Source: Symsagittifera roscoffensis
Lineage: Eukaryota > Xenacoelomorpha > Acoela > Convolutidae
Length of the DNA stretch: 60,000 nt
Reading direction: 5' to 3'
Assembly: GCF_963678635.1 (NCBI RefSeq)
Contig: NC_087064.1
Coordinates: 27,198,189-27,258,188, forward strand
The notes beneath the pieces are model-generated. The model was given only the letters and a program-made list of their open reading frames with translations, was not told where the DNA came from and ran no database searches. Positions 29,592 to 41,165 of the stretch are shown piece after piece. Within the stretch, counting starts at the first letter, position 1; each line of letters starts with the position of its first letter. A program made the translations under genes and the position numbers.

Positions 29592-30363
29592 TCTTTATTT
29601 GTCACTTTCCTATGCCTACTCTTGACTCAATTGCTAGAGACCTTATAGTTTTATTAACAAAAATAATGACACAACACAATAAATTTCACCAGAATCTATT
29701 AAATAGTGACCACGAATCCCTGTATGTTGTCAGAGTACAGTTTGTATAAAATTTATTCACACTAGCCGATTATCGGTCCAAAGATCTGGAAACTAGCACA
29801 TTATGATGTTATCAGTCAATTTAAAAGATAGTGTAGTCACTACCCAATCAAGCACAGTTTAGGTTGATTTAAAATCAAAAACAAAAAAATATATATATTG
29901 ACACAATATGAATGTATATATAAAAAACCGTATGTGTCTTGTACTCTTAGTCGGTCGCAGTACAATAGTCGAACCTGTCTTTTAAAGAAAAAGCTTTCCC
30001 TGCTTGGTGCTGCACCAAACAGACAAAACTTTGAAGGCAGTAATTTTCTCAAGTGGGCGTCTATTGCACCCACCGAGTACTGTGTTACCTATCTGCCTTC
30101 GGACTGCCCGAGCTAGACCTACTAAAATCCTCAGGGCAGTCACTTTCCCCAAAAACGTATTATGTTTCAATCCACACCAATGAGTCACGCTCTTTTTAAT
30201 TTAGACTTAGTGTCGCGAATATCCGAGTTCGGACCTGTTTTGTATTAGTCTGGTTCTTTTTGAGAGGCAAGTTACCAGTGCAGTCACTGATACCTAGCCT
30301 GTGTATTAATAACCTAATACCTCTCGCTTTTTAGTCTTTCTTTCGTTTACCTAAGTCCTTAAT

Positions 30364-32022
30364 AAAATAATACCCCTCCGGATTGGCACAAATAGGACCC
30401 TTCCGGACTGTCAGAATATAGACCCCTCCGGATTGGGACCCCTCCGAGTTAGTTAATAGTAGACCCCTCCGGATTTGGACCCCTCCGAATTAGCAACTAT
30501 AAGACCCCTCCGGATTCGGACCCCTCCGGTTTTGTGGAAAGTAGACCCCTCCGGATTCGGACCCCTCTGACTTCGGAGCCCTTAGCTCTGTCAAAGTAGC
30601 TTTTTGTAGTTTTCTTAATTTCAGCTTATACCCCTCCGGATACGTTCTGCGTTGCTATTATGCTGTTTGAATTAACTGGGAAGGGTATAGGGTCCTTTCC
30701 TAGACCCCTCCGGATTGAAGTTAAGGCACTTATTTGACAATTCACACTAACGGTGAAGGGTCTTATCACTTGCCTAATTTCGACTCTATTATGGTTGTCT
30801 TGTGCCTTCCGCCCTCCCTTTTTGTCTAGAACTGTCCTAAGTTACTTAGTTCAATCGCTATCAACTTTTGGTAGGGGTATAAGGGTTTTTCAGAAAAATT
30901 TATAAAACGTGAAGGGTGTACCCCTCCGGATTTGTGTAATTTGCTAAAAACAATCTCAAAAAATTTTCTCGCTCGCTTTTTCGAGTAATTCTCTTTCCTA
31001 CTAGTAAGTTCAGCTAATTTCTGATCTATTGGTACCAAGATCAACTCAATATGCTCAGTAGTTCCAAAGTTATTAACTAAAACGTCTTTCTTCCAAACTC
31101 AAAAATTTTCTCTCTTATAGGTTCCGCCTAACTTTTTCCGCAAATCTGGTCCTTTCGACCTAAAAATTATTGATCTGAGCTCACAAGGCCTATACTCTTC
31201 TATTTCAATGCAAAAGACCCGATCTAAAACGCTTTTGTAGAAAAAATTTGCGAAAAACTATGCTACCTGGACCCCTCCGGATTGATGAATCCACCAAATC
31301 AAACACGTTATGTTCGATTTCTCTGCAACCCGGAAGGCTTTCGGGTAGCGGATTTTAAGACTTGTAGATTCACTAGTGGACGTTGTCCGAACAACTATTT
31401 TTACTGTCCTACCTCAAAAATTTCCAAAAATTTTCTAAATTTTTAGTGTTTCTTACTATCAAAAATTGGGAAAATTTGGTTTTTGGTACCAAACTAGTTC
31501 CAACCACTTCCGAACTAAAGTTAACCGGTTCTACTTATTGCAGTAGTGCAGTTACGATGTAACACACTAACTTAGCGCTTTTTTCCGTTTCAAAAAATAT
31601 CGATATCTCAAAAATCGCGACTTGTGGGGGGATCAAAATATCGCTATTTTGACCCTAAAAACCGGTCTGTTTTCGTTGTTTTTCACTGAAAAACGATATG
31701 TGACTATTAATATAGGCTATATGAATAATAATATTAGTAATACTATACCCCTCCGGGTTTGTTTATTATCCAAATTAAGGTGCTTAACTCGGATATTCGC
31801 AGTTCGGTGAAGGGTCACTACAGTGCAGCACTGTCGAGCCACCCACAGATTACTATCTTACTTTTTGTACCAAAAGGGATACAAAACTTGTTAACGATAC
31901 CCAACAGTCGATTGTTGTTGTCGTTGAGCCCCTTCTTGTTGCTTCTTGAACTGCTTGCCGGATCGGTCTTCACCCAAGACCCTTCCGAATTGAGCGCAAA
32001 TCAGCTGACCCTTCCGGATTGA
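30364..32022 (-). repeat. Array of about 17 CCCCTCCGGATT-type motifs in the leader
   Basis: On the plus strand the core (A/G)CCC(C/T)TCCGGATT or close variants occur near 30368, 30399, 30423, 30441, 30466, 30479, 30505, 30520, 30545, 30560, 30632, 30702, 30918, 31270, 31747, 31977 and 32008. The dense part at 30360-30570 alternates two motifs separated by 15-40 bp of unrelated sequence. Inverted partners (CCGGAAGG) occur near 31329 and 32421 and in the LTR. A second recurring motif AACGGTGAAGGGT / ACCCTTCACCGTT is found near 30748, 9465 and 9713. The sequence between motifs is not conserved, so this is a motif array rather than a simple satellite. Confidence 0.85.
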
Positions 32023-32549
32023 GCGCAATTTATCATTAACGTGCTTAAATGCTCAAATAACCCTACAGTACAAGCCTCACAAACGGGCTACAAAATTGAT
32101 CGTAACGATCCTGACTGATATAAATGCCTGTAACAACAATATATCTATCAACAACAAACGGGGGGGTTGAATCACATCTTGTCTGGGGGGATGATTTCTA
32201 CTGATTTTTTACTTTTTTACTGTTTTTGGTTTTTTCGGTTATTTTTTATGTTTTTTGTTTTTCTTGGGTACTATACTACTTTTTGTTTGGTTTTGCTGAT
32301 ATCTTTAAGTGTTTTTGGTCACAAACCACTCAGGGGATGAGGGGTTCATGATTCCCCCCACCCTTCCTGGTTCGTGAATTTTCGGTCTTAACTAGGTTAA
32401 AAAACTATTCACGGTAATCCGGAAGGCTTCCGCGTTCCGAACTACCCTTCCGCCCCGGCAGTTTAGGCCTATTAAGGGCGTTAATGTGAGCATCCGCTCG
32501 GCGCGGAGTGCTCGTTAACGGTTCCGCCGGTCATGATGTTATGAAAGAA

Positions 32550-32567
32550 TAACACCCAGGAGCGCCA
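32550..32567 (-). promoter_or_regulatory. Candidate tRNA primer-binding site
   Basis: On the sense strand TGGCGCTCCTGGGTGTTA starts 12 bases after the LTR end and begins with TGG, as required to pair with a tRNA CCA tail. The tRNA was not identified, and the implied T-stem has A where tRNAs nearly always have C61, so complementarity may stop after about 13 bases. Confidence 0.4.
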
Positions 32568-32579
32568 TAAAAACATACA

Positions 32580-33501
32580 TGTAACATTCGCCCGGAAGAT
32601 ACATATCGACGGATAACAAAACTAAGTCTTAAGACGACTGGCTAGCGTCTAAACAGAGCTTTGCATGTTTTTCACCGTCTCTACCAAGCCAGTACTTTTC
32701 GGTGGTCTTTCTTACATCAGGCTGACAAAAACGCTACTGTTCTCCGGCTTCGACCAGAACGCTCAAATTAACTGAATTACATGCAAAATTAGTGAGCTCA
32801 TGGCTGGGTCTCTGTATCCCCAGACCATGAGGTCACTCCTAAAAACAGGGCTACTACTTATCATATTACTATTGTTTTTGTTCAGTAGATAAAAATCATC
32901 ATCTCCATCGAAGATGGATCAACCCTTTCCCCCCAACTCCTAGCACCTCATCCTTGTCAAAACTAATCAAAATATCAGTTAAATTCAAGTCAGGACATGA
33001 CAGGATGCTAAAAGTTTATGTGAGTTAATAAAAGTTTCCGTCCCGAGACCCTTCCGGATTCTTGAATCCGCCGAATCAAGCTCCTTAATCTTGATTTCTT
33101 GCTAATCCGGAAGGCTGGTTCTCACCCTTCACCGTTGTTGGCAACGGCCTTGCAACTATTGTAGCAGCACAATAGTTGCAACTCGGAACGTTCTCTGCTA
33201 TTCTGTAGTTCGTTGTCGTTTTCCAATCTCGATTTTCGTACTGTTCGCAATCGCAGATAAAAGTTGTTCTGTTTCTTTCTGCTATTTTAGCCAAAATGGC
33301 CGTTTTAACATTTCTCAGAAATGTTACGTCATCACTTCGAAAAGTTAAAATTTAGAATTCCAGAATCTTCTAGCCTTCACCGTTTGGCCAATCATTCAAA
33401 TAACGTCCTTATCCATTCTAAATCGCCAATTCGGAAGGTTCACTGCTAAAATCCTGAATTCTGCAGAGACTGCATTTTGGCCATTCTGGTCGAATGTCAC
33501 A
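32580..33501 (-). repeat. 5' LTR of element 2
   Basis: Direct counterpart of 8921-9842 with three substitutions and no gap. It begins TGTAACATTC and ends GAATGTCACA; to its right the sequence CTCTCTATCGG is taken as host flank because it is absent at the corresponding position after the other LTR. Confidence 0.92.
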
Positions 33502-33623
33502 CTCTCTATCGGAAATTAATTTGCATTTGCAATCTTGCAACATGCTAATTCGCGTTCTATCAAGTGATTCAGGTCTTCCAAACAGAGTAATGGCCTGAAT
33601 CTCAAGTGATTGGCTCAATATAG

Positions 33624-33860
33624 CAGTGGTGAAGTGGTTACGTGGTTACGTCTCCGCCTCTCAATCGAAAGGTCGGATGTTCGAGGCCCACCATGATCCG
33701 TGCTCGTTGCTTGAGGGTGAGGCAACATTACCCAGCCCAGAAAAATAACCAAAAAAAAATTGCATGTAGTTCTTAAGCAGGGTACAACAGCGGTTCGCCG
33801 TGATGAGCTGTACAGCTCGTATGTTGGTCCTATCCCTCGTGGATAAATGATCTTAAAAAG
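33624..33860 (+). repeat. tRNA-derived SINE-like repeat
   Basis: A tRNA-like head (GTGGTGAAGTGGTTACGTGG ... with a polymerase III B-box-like GATGTTCGAGGCCC at about 33,678) is followed by an unrelated body with an A-run (33750-33758) and an ending near GGATAAATGATCTT. This fits a SINE. It lies in the flank just outside the LTR and is duplicated with it. Confidence 0.6.
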
Positions 33861-34760
33861 CCTCTTTTTTAAAAGTTAGTTACAAGCAAACAAACGCCTT
33901 TCTTAGAACATTTGCGAACGAAATATCACATCTTGTTCGAATTATTTTTAGGTTCTATAGGTTGCCAGCTCAACTAGTTCAAAACAAGTATTAAATATAT
34001 CCAATTATATTCTTTAAAACCATCACTGTAAAATACTTAGAACTAAGCAATCAAGATCCATGAATAAAGTTACAATAAATTGTAGGGCTGAAACTATTTA
34101 TAGTTTCAATCAGAGAAGAATAAACTTAGCAAACAGTTGCTCTTTCTTGACTCTTACATCGCAACAATACCAGTATAAACTAGATCTTTTGAGACTGGGA
34201 AATATAGAGCAAGATTAGGATCGGTATTAGACTAAGAATTTGAACGAACCTATCCGACCGAAAATAAGATAGCGTGACGAACAGACGGTTTACCTTATCC
34301 GAAATTACTCTATGAGAAAGCCACTCCGGATGTGACATTCGACAAGAATGGCCTGAAATGCATGACAACAACGAACTTTTATTTGTAACAGTTGAATGAG
34401 AAAACTGGCTATTTCGAAGAATTAACGGTGTTAATAGCTAAATTGAACGGATTGGGAGAGGTCGGTTTTGCCTGACATGTGAAATTTTAAAAACTCGTTC
34501 GTTTGTAAAGAAAGACACGTAACAATTTTAATTTTCACGACTACTGAAAAAACGCGAAAATCACAACGAAGGTTTTTCGCTAGTCGTAATAAGACAAAGC
34601 ACGGGAAATTGATTCCAGTTGAGACTTGTTTTTCTAGTAAATAGAAAGATTTGGCTAATTTAGATGGTCTAGATTGTCTGTCTGCTTATTTTTGTCTGCT
34701 TAGTTCCACAGAAAGGACTTTTTTGAAAACTTCGATTTTTTATAGTATACCCAAAGCTCT
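33861..34760. other. Flanking DNA without recognisable content
   Basis: AT-rich, with no exon-like frame supported by splice sites or family similarity. It is repeated at 38488-39387. Confidence 0.5.
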
Positions 34761-37206
34761 GGGCAGTCACTTTCCCCAAAAACGTATTATGTTTCAATCC
34801 ACACCAATGAGTCACGCTCTTTTTAATTTAGACTTAGTGTCGCGAATATCCGAGTTCGGACCTGTTTTGTATTAGTCTGGTTCTTTTTGAGAGGCAAGTT
34901 ACCAGTGCAGTCACTGATACCTAGCCTGTGTATTAATAACCTAATACCTCTCGCTTTTTAGTCTTTCTTTCGTTTACCTAAGTCCTTAATAAAATAATAC
35001 CCCTCCGGATTGGCACAAATAGGACCCTTCCGGACTGTCAGAATATAGACCCCTCCGGATTGGGACCCCTCCGAGTTAGTTAATAGTAGACCCCTCCGGA
35101 TTTGGACCCCTCCGAATTAGCAACTATAAGACCCCTCCGGATTCGGACCCCTCCGGTTTTGTGGAAAGTAGACCCCTCCGGATTCGGACCCCTCTGACTT
35201 CGGAGCCCTTAGCTCTGTCAAAGTAGCTTTTTGAAGTTTTCTTAATTTCAGCTTATACCCCTCCGGATACGCTCTGCGTTGCTATTATGCTGTTTGAATT
35301 AACTGGGAAGGGTATAGGGTCCTTTCCTAGACCCCTCCGGATTGAAGTTAAGGCACTTATTTGACAATTCACACTAACGGTGAAGGGTCTTATCACTTGC
35401 CTAATTTCGACTCTATTATGGTTGTCTTGTGCCTTCCGCCCTCCCTTTTTGTCTGGAACTGTCCTAAGTTACTTAGTTCAATCGCTATCAACTTTTGGTA
35501 GGGGTATAAGGGTTTTTCAGAAAAATTTATAAAACGTGAAGGGTGTACCCCTCCGGATTTGTGTAATTTGCTAAAAACAATCTCAAAAAATTTTCTCGCT
35601 CGCTTTTTCGAGTAATTCTCTTTCCTACTAGTAAGTTCAGCTAATTTCTGATCTATTGGTACCAAGATCAACTCAATATGCTCAGTAGTTCCAAAGTTAT
35701 TAACTAAAACGTCTTTCTTCCAAACTCAAAAATTTTCTCTCTTATAGGTTCCGCCTAACTTTTTCCGCAAATCTGGTCCTTTCGACCTAAAAATTATTGA
35801 TCTGAGCTCACAAGGCCTATACTCTTCTAGTTCAATGCAAAAGACCCGATCTAAAACGCTTTTGTAGAAAAAATTTGCGAAAAACTATGCTACCTGGACC
35901 CCTCCGGATTGATGAATCCACCAAATCAAACACGTTATGTTCGATTTCTCTGCAACCCGGAAGGCTTTCGGGTAGCGGATTTTAAGACTTGTAGATTCAC
36001 TAGTGGACGTTGTCCGAACAACTATTTTTACTGTCCTACCTCAAAAATTTCCAAAAATTTTCTAAATTTTTAGTGTTTCTTACTATCAAAAATTGGGAAA
36101 ATTTGGTTTTTGGTACCAAACTAGTTCCAACCACTTCCGAACTAAAGTTAACCGGTTCTACTTATTGCAGTAGTGCAGTTACGATGTAACACACTAACTT
36201 AGCGCTTTTTTCCGTTTCAAAAAATATCGATATCTCAAAAATCGCGACTTGTGGGGGGATCAAAATATCGCTATTTTGACCCTAAAAACCGGTCTGTTTT
36301 CGTTGTTTTTCACTGAAAAACGATATGTGACTATTAATATAGGCTATATGAATAATAATATTAGTAATACTATACCCCTCCGGGTTTGTTTATTATCCAA
36401 ATTAAGGTGCTTAACTCGGATATTCGCAGTTCGGTGAAGGGTCACTACAGTGCAGCACTGTCGAGCCACCCACAGATTACTATCTTACTTTTTGTACCAA
36501 AAGGGATACAAAACTTGTTAACGATACCCAACAGTCGATTGTTGTTGTCGTTGAGCCCCTTCTTGTTGCTTCTTGAACTGCTTGCCGGATCGGTCTTCAC
36601 CCAAGACCCTTCCGAATTGAGCGCAAATCAGCTGACCCTTCCGGATTGAGCGCAATTGATCATTAACGTGCTTAAATGCTCAAATAACCCTACAGTACAA
36701 GCCTCACAAACGGGCTACAAAATTGATCGTAACGATCCTGACTGATATAAATGCCTGTAACAACAATATATCTATCAACAACAAACGGGGGGGTTGAATC
36801 ACATCTTGTCTGGGGGGATGATTTCTACTGATTTTTTACTTTTTTACTGTTTTTGGTTTTTTCGGTTATTTTTTATGTTTTTTGTTTTTCTTGGGTACTA
36901 TACTACTTTTTGTTTGGTTTTGCTGATATCTTTAAGTGTTTTTGGTCACAAACCACTCAGGGGATGAGGGGTTCATGATTCCCCCCACCCTTCCTGGTTC
37001 GTGAATTTTCGGTCTTAACTAGGTTAAAAAACTATTCACGGTAATCCGGAAGGCTTCCGCGTTCCGAACTACCCTTCCGCCCCGGCAGTTTAGGCCTATT
37101 AAGGGCGTTAATGTGAGCATCCGCTCGGCGCGGAGTGCTCGTTAACGGTTCCGCCGGTCATGATGTTATGAAAGAATAACACCCAGGAGCGCCATAAAAA
37201 CATACA

Positions 37207-38128
37207 TGTAACATTCGCCCGGAAGATACATATCGACGGATAACAAAACTAAGTCTTAAGACGACTGGCTAGCGTCTAAACAGAGCTTTGCATGTTTTTC
37301 ACCGTCTCTACCAAGCCAGTACTTTTCGGTGGTCTTTCTTACATCAGGCTGACAAAAACGCTACTGTTCTCCGGCTTCGACCAGAACGCTCAAATTAACT
37401 GAATTACATGCAAAATTAGTGAGCTCATGGCTGGGTCTCTGTATCCCCAGACCATGAGGTCACTCCTAAAAACAGGGCTACTACTTATCATATTACTATT
37501 GTTTTTGTTCAGTAGATAAAAATCATCATCTCCATCGAAGATGGATCAACCCTTTCCCCCCAACTCCTAGCACCTCATCCTTGTCAAAACTAATCAAAAT
37601 ATCAGTTAAATTCAAGTCAGGACATGACAGGATGCTAAAAGTTTATGTGAGTTAATAAAAGTTTCCGTCCCGAGACCCTTCCGGATTCTTGAATCCGCCG
37701 AATCAAGCTCCTTAATCTTGATTTCTTGCTAATCCGGAAGGCTGGTTCTCACCCTTCACCGTTGTTGGCAACGGCCTTGCAACTATTGTAGCAGCACAAT
37801 AGTTGCAACTCGGAACGTTCTCTGCTATTCTGTAGTTCGTTGTCGTTTTCCAATCTCGATTTTCGTACTGTTCGCAATCGCAGATAAAAGTTGTTCTGTT
37901 TCTTTCTGCTATTTTAGCCAAAATGGCCGTTTTAACATTTCTCAGAAATGTTACGTCATCACTTCGAAAATTTAAAATTTAGAATTCCAGAATCTTCTAG
38001 CCTTCACCGTTTGGCCAATCATTCAAATAACGTCCTTATCCGTTCTAAATCGCCAATTCGGAAGGTTCACTGCTAAAATCCTGAATTCTGCAGAGACTGC
38101 ATTTTGGCCATTCTGGTCGAATGTCACA
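37207..38128 (-). repeat. Second copy of the 5' LTR within the tandem duplication
   Basis: It lies 4,627 bp from 32580-33501 and is preceded by the same leader. It differs from the distant 3' LTR at only one position by eye, fewer than the adjacent copy does, so either copy could be the original partner. Confidence 0.9.
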
Positions 38129-38250
38129 CTCTCTATCGGAAATTAATTTGCATTTGCAATCTTGCAACATGCTAATTCGCGTTCTATCAAGTGATTCAGG
38201 TCTTCCAAACAGAGTAATGGCCTGAATCTCAAGTGATTGGCTCAATATAG

Positions 38251-38487
38251 CAGTGGTGAAGTGGTTACGTGGTTACGTCTCCGCCTCTCAATCGAAAGGT
38301 CGGATGTTCGAGGCCCACCATGATCCGTGCTCGTTGCTTGAGGGTGAGGCAACATTACCCAGCCCAGAAAAATAACCAAAAAAAAATTGCATGTAGTTCT
38401 TAAGCAGGGTACAACAGCGGTTCGCCGTGATGAGCTGTACAGCTCGTATGTTGGTCCTATCCCTCGTGGATAAATGATCTTAAAAAG
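38251..38487 (+). repeat. Second copy of the SINE-like repeat (tandem duplication)
   Basis: Identical in the parts I compared to 33624-33860, at the 4,627-bp offset. It is part of the segmental duplication, not an independent insertion. Confidence 0.6.
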
Positions 38488-39387
38488 CCTCTTTTTTAAA
38501 AGTTAGTTACAAGCAAACAAACGCCTTTCTTAGAACATTTGCGAACGAAATATCACATCTTGTTCGAATTATTTTTAGGTTCTATAGGTTGCCAGCTCAA
38601 CTAGTTCAAAACAAGTATTAAATATATCCAATTATATTCTTTAAAACCATCACTGTAAAATACTTAGAACTAAGCAATCAAGATCCATGAATAAAGTTAC
38701 AATAAATTGTAGGGCTGAAACTATTTATAGTTTCAATCAGAGAAGAATAAACTTAGCAAACAGTTGCTCTTTCTTGACTCTTACATCGCAACAATACCAG
38801 TATAAACTAGATCTTTTGAGACTGGGAAATATAGAGCAAGATTAGGATCGGTATTAGACTAAGAATTTGAACGAACCTATCCGACCGAAAATAAGATAGC
38901 GTGACGAACAGACGGTTTACCTTATCCGAAATTACTCTATGAGAAAGCCACTCCGGATGTGACATTCGACAAGAATGGCCTGAAATGCATGACAACAACG
39001 AACTTTTATTTGTAACAGTTGAATGAGAAAACTGGCTATTTCGAAGAATTAACGGTGTTAATAGCTAAATTGAACGGATTGGGAGAGGTCGGTTTTGCCT
39101 GACATGTGAAATTTTAAAAACTCGTTCGTTTGTAAAGAAAGACACGTAACAATTTTAATTTTCACGACTACTGAAAAAACGCGAAAATCACAACGAAGGT
39201 TTTTCGCTAGTCGTAATAAGACAAAGCACGGGAAATTGATTCCAGTTGAGACTTGTTTTTCTAGTAAATAGAAAGATTTGGCTAATTTAGATGGTCTAGA
39301 TTGTCTGTCTGCTTATTTTTGTCTGCTTAGTTCCACAGAAAGGACTTTTTTGAAAACTTCGATTTTTTATAGTATACCCAAAGCTCT

Positions 39388-40069
39388 TTGTAGAGTTTCC
39401 AATGGTGCAGGCAATTTTGGTCCGGATATTTTGGGCTTATGTTGCTATTTTCTTTGACAAAAACTTTTTTTTTGAATTTTTTCGTTATTTTTTTTCATAA
39501 CGTTCATATTTGTATTTCAAGTGGTGCGAAGCTCAGCTTCGCCTCTGTTTACATTATTCTTTTCCGGTACATATTTTGTTTTAGTTCATGATTGTGCACA
39601 AATTTGCTACATACTGGGACAAATTTCAACAGTACGTTGTTCTTCATTTTTTATTTTCCCTTTCTCCAGCTAAAGCTCTGACTTGACCAACAATTTTTTT
39701 ATGCTATAGAAAGACTCATAAAGTGCGGAAAAACATAATTAGTGGAAAATAGCAATTTTTCCATTTTTGTGCATTAGGGTTTTGAGTTGAGCGTTATGGT
39801 TTTGATGTTTCAAATAAACTTGAGACACATTTGCATTCATTGCATGCAAAAATGGGTCAAATACTCTTAACTAATTTTGTCTGTCCGAACTTGTTGCTTC
39901 TAATTATTATATCACTGAGGCTCTCCACATATCCAACTAACCGAAAGTCCCTATGAATGGATATTTGAAAGTCAAATCAATCAAAATGAATCAAAAACAC
40001 AATAGAAAAATAAAAAGCGTGTCAAAGCACGTATATGTCATCTTAAATTTTGATACGTTTTTTTTTCAG
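39388..40069. other. Intron or upstream sequence before first detected P4HA exon
   Basis: AT-rich. A GCGAAGCTCAGCTTCGCC hairpin at about 39,526-39,543 resembles the ends of dispersed repeats at 44.6 and 48.65 kb. A polypyrimidine run and CAG at 40057-40069 form the acceptor of the next exon. No other coding exon found. Confidence 0.5.
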
Positions 40070-40299
40070 ACTGGTAAGGTTGTTTTCGGCCAATGAAACA
40101 TCAGAGCAGTTCTGGGATCAAAAGTTGTACAAACATGATTCGGATCTGTATAGACCATACACATGCCTGATTCCTGTTCTGAGTGATTTGGACAATTTGG
40201 CGGTCAGCACAGAAGAGTTGGATAAATCTGCTTTCGGAATTCTAAGGCTGCAAGAAGTCTATAAGTTAGACACTCGTTTGCTGCGTCGTGGAATAATAC
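40070..40299 (+). CDS. P4HA: Prolyl 4-hydroxylase alpha subunit, N-terminal-domain exon
   Basis: Acceptor TTTTTTTTTCAG ends at 40069 and donor GTAAGC starts at 40300. The exon begins with the last base of a codon and ends after the first base of the next. Its end encodes STEELDKSAFGILRLQEVYKLD, which fits the conserved segment of the alpha-subunit N-terminal region where family members have an acidic stretch then ...GAA.AL.RLQ..Y.LD. In the ER this subunit, with protein disulfide isomerase as beta subunit, hydroxylates proline in collagen-like chains; the N-terminal part helps assembly and substrate binding. Upstream exons (signal peptide, dimerisation segment) are not visible in the window. 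Confidence 0.75.
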
Positions 40300-40350
40300 G
40301 TAAGCTCAGTTTACGAATTATGCGTACAATAATACGTTTTGATATATAAA

Positions 40351-40785
40351 TTCTGCGAATTGCTCCTTTCATCATTGCATCAGTACCACTTTATCTATGG
40401 ATTCGTAATTAAACACAAAAACGTCAAACTGTAATATGGTCACGTATATATCAGCTCTAGGAGGAGACTACTTTGATTTAATTTCAAATACTGAGAATTA
40501 GTTTCTCACCTAGTATCAAAAACTTACAAAATAAAGTTCTGCTTTGAGACACCTGTGAACGGACCTGTAGGTCAAATAGTGCTCTCCTAGGCAGTAAAAT
40601 TGTTGGAGGGTTTTGTAAATTTATTAAGTACCCACAATGGAATCGATTGCCTGAAAACAATTTTTTTATGGAATTGAGACATGTAGTCTCCTCATAGAGC
40701 TGACATATACGTGACCATATTGTATGGTTACGAATCCATAGATATATTGGCACTGATGCAATGATGGAAGGAGCAATTAGCGGAA
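40351..40785. repeat. Intronic inverted repeat (arms about 105-120 bp)
   Basis: 40351-40471 and 40683-40785 are reverse complements with mismatches and a small indel: AATTGCTCCTTTCATCATTGCATCAG pairs with CTGATGCAATGATGGAAGGAGCAATT, and GTCACGTATATATCAGCTCT with AGAGCTGACATATACGTGAC. It starts 51 bp after the exon and could fold in the pre-mRNA or be a miniature inverted-repeat transposon. Confidence 0.85.
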
Positions 40786-40934
40786 TTAGGCTTTTGTGAG
40801 ACTTACAGATCACCATTTCAAGCGAATCGTCTAGAATCGAAATTGGAACTCTCCTATCAAGCACTTGTCTTAAAGGTCGCGCAAAACATAAAATGGCCAT
40901 ACTTCTGAAAGGAAGTTCCCGGGATGACCAAAAA

Positions 40935-41165
40935 TACTAGTCATACAATTTCCATATATGGAAAAATGCTAGTCATACACTTTCCATGCAATTCCATACG
41001 TACAGAAAATTGCATGAAAGGTCTATGATTAGTATTTTTTTCATATATGGAAATTGTATGACCAGCATTTTTTCATATATGGAAAGTGTATGACTAGCAT
41101 TTTTTCATATATGGAAATAGAAAATTTAGAAACTTTTCATAAATGAAAATTTTATGACAAGCATT
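40935..41165. repeat. Subterminal minisatellite of the inverted-repeat element
   Basis: About five units of ATGACTAGCATTTTTTCATATATGGAAATTGT in varying forms and both orientations; a matching set occurs near the other end at 43300-43525. Motif clustering near both termini is typical of transposase-binding subterminal repeats. Confidence 0.75.

Larger units (their letters stand above)
29592..32579 (-). promoter_or_regulatory. Unusually long (3 kb) 5' leader of element 2
   Basis: It separates the 5' LTR from the Gag ATG. Bases 30134-32579 are also part of the 4,627-bp tandem duplication, whereas 29592-30133 is single copy. No conserved coding frame is seen; short ORFs such as 30826-31044 overlap the repeat motif and lack codon-like structure. 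The region should hold the primer site and any packaging or translation-control signals. A leader this long with no ORF is atypical for Ty3/Gypsy elements. Confidence 0.65.
8798..33501 (-). mobile_element. Element 2: giant Ty3/Gypsy retrotransposon, about 24.6 kb, near-intact
   Basis: Bounded by direct 922-bp LTRs at 8921-9842 and 32580-33501 that I could align without gaps (offset 23,659) with three differences. LTR ends are near-perfect inverted repeats, TGTAACATTC and GAATGTCACA. Reading right to left: LTR, primer-site candidate, ~3-kb leader, Gag-PR-RT-RH ORF, IN-tail-macro ORF, 406-bp spacer, 2,973-codon ORF, ~0.8-kb 3' region with a short purine tract, LTR. Pol domain order (PR-RT-RH-IN with GPY/F) is that of Ty3/Gypsy (Metaviridae). 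The left boundary is complicated by an extra LTR-end fragment at 8798-8872. Flanks TGAACTC (left) and CTCTCT (right) allow a CTC or ACTC target duplication, which is weak evidence. Confidence 0.92.
30134..39387. repeat. Direct tandem duplication, 4,627-bp unit x 2
   Basis: Unit 1 is 30134-34760 and unit 2 is 34761-39387. GGGCAGTCACTTTCCCC starts both, and AGTATACCCAAAGCTCT ends both. Each contains 2,446 bp of element leader, the 922-bp LTR and 1,259 bp of flanking DNA with a SINE. Copies are nearly identical; differences seen include TCTAGAACTG/TCTGGAACTG, TTTATCAT/TTGATCAT and two in the LTR. Because one end lies inside the element and the other in flanking DNA, it is not explained by LTR-LTR recombination. 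Confidence 0.92.

Noticed and set aside
30364-32022. CRISPR-like array.
   Set aside because: The repeat is only ~12 bp, spacing is irregular, and the context is a eukaryotic retrotransposon leader.
35393-35671. 92-codon minus-strand ORF, also at 30826-31044 in shorter form.
   Set aside because: It is part of the duplicated leader and its length changes with a single substitution between the copies, so it is not under coding constraint.
40484-40900. 138-codon minus-strand ORF in a P4HA intron.
   Set aside because: It lies across the inverted repeat and shows no family similarity or splice support; best explained as a chance frame in a repeat.
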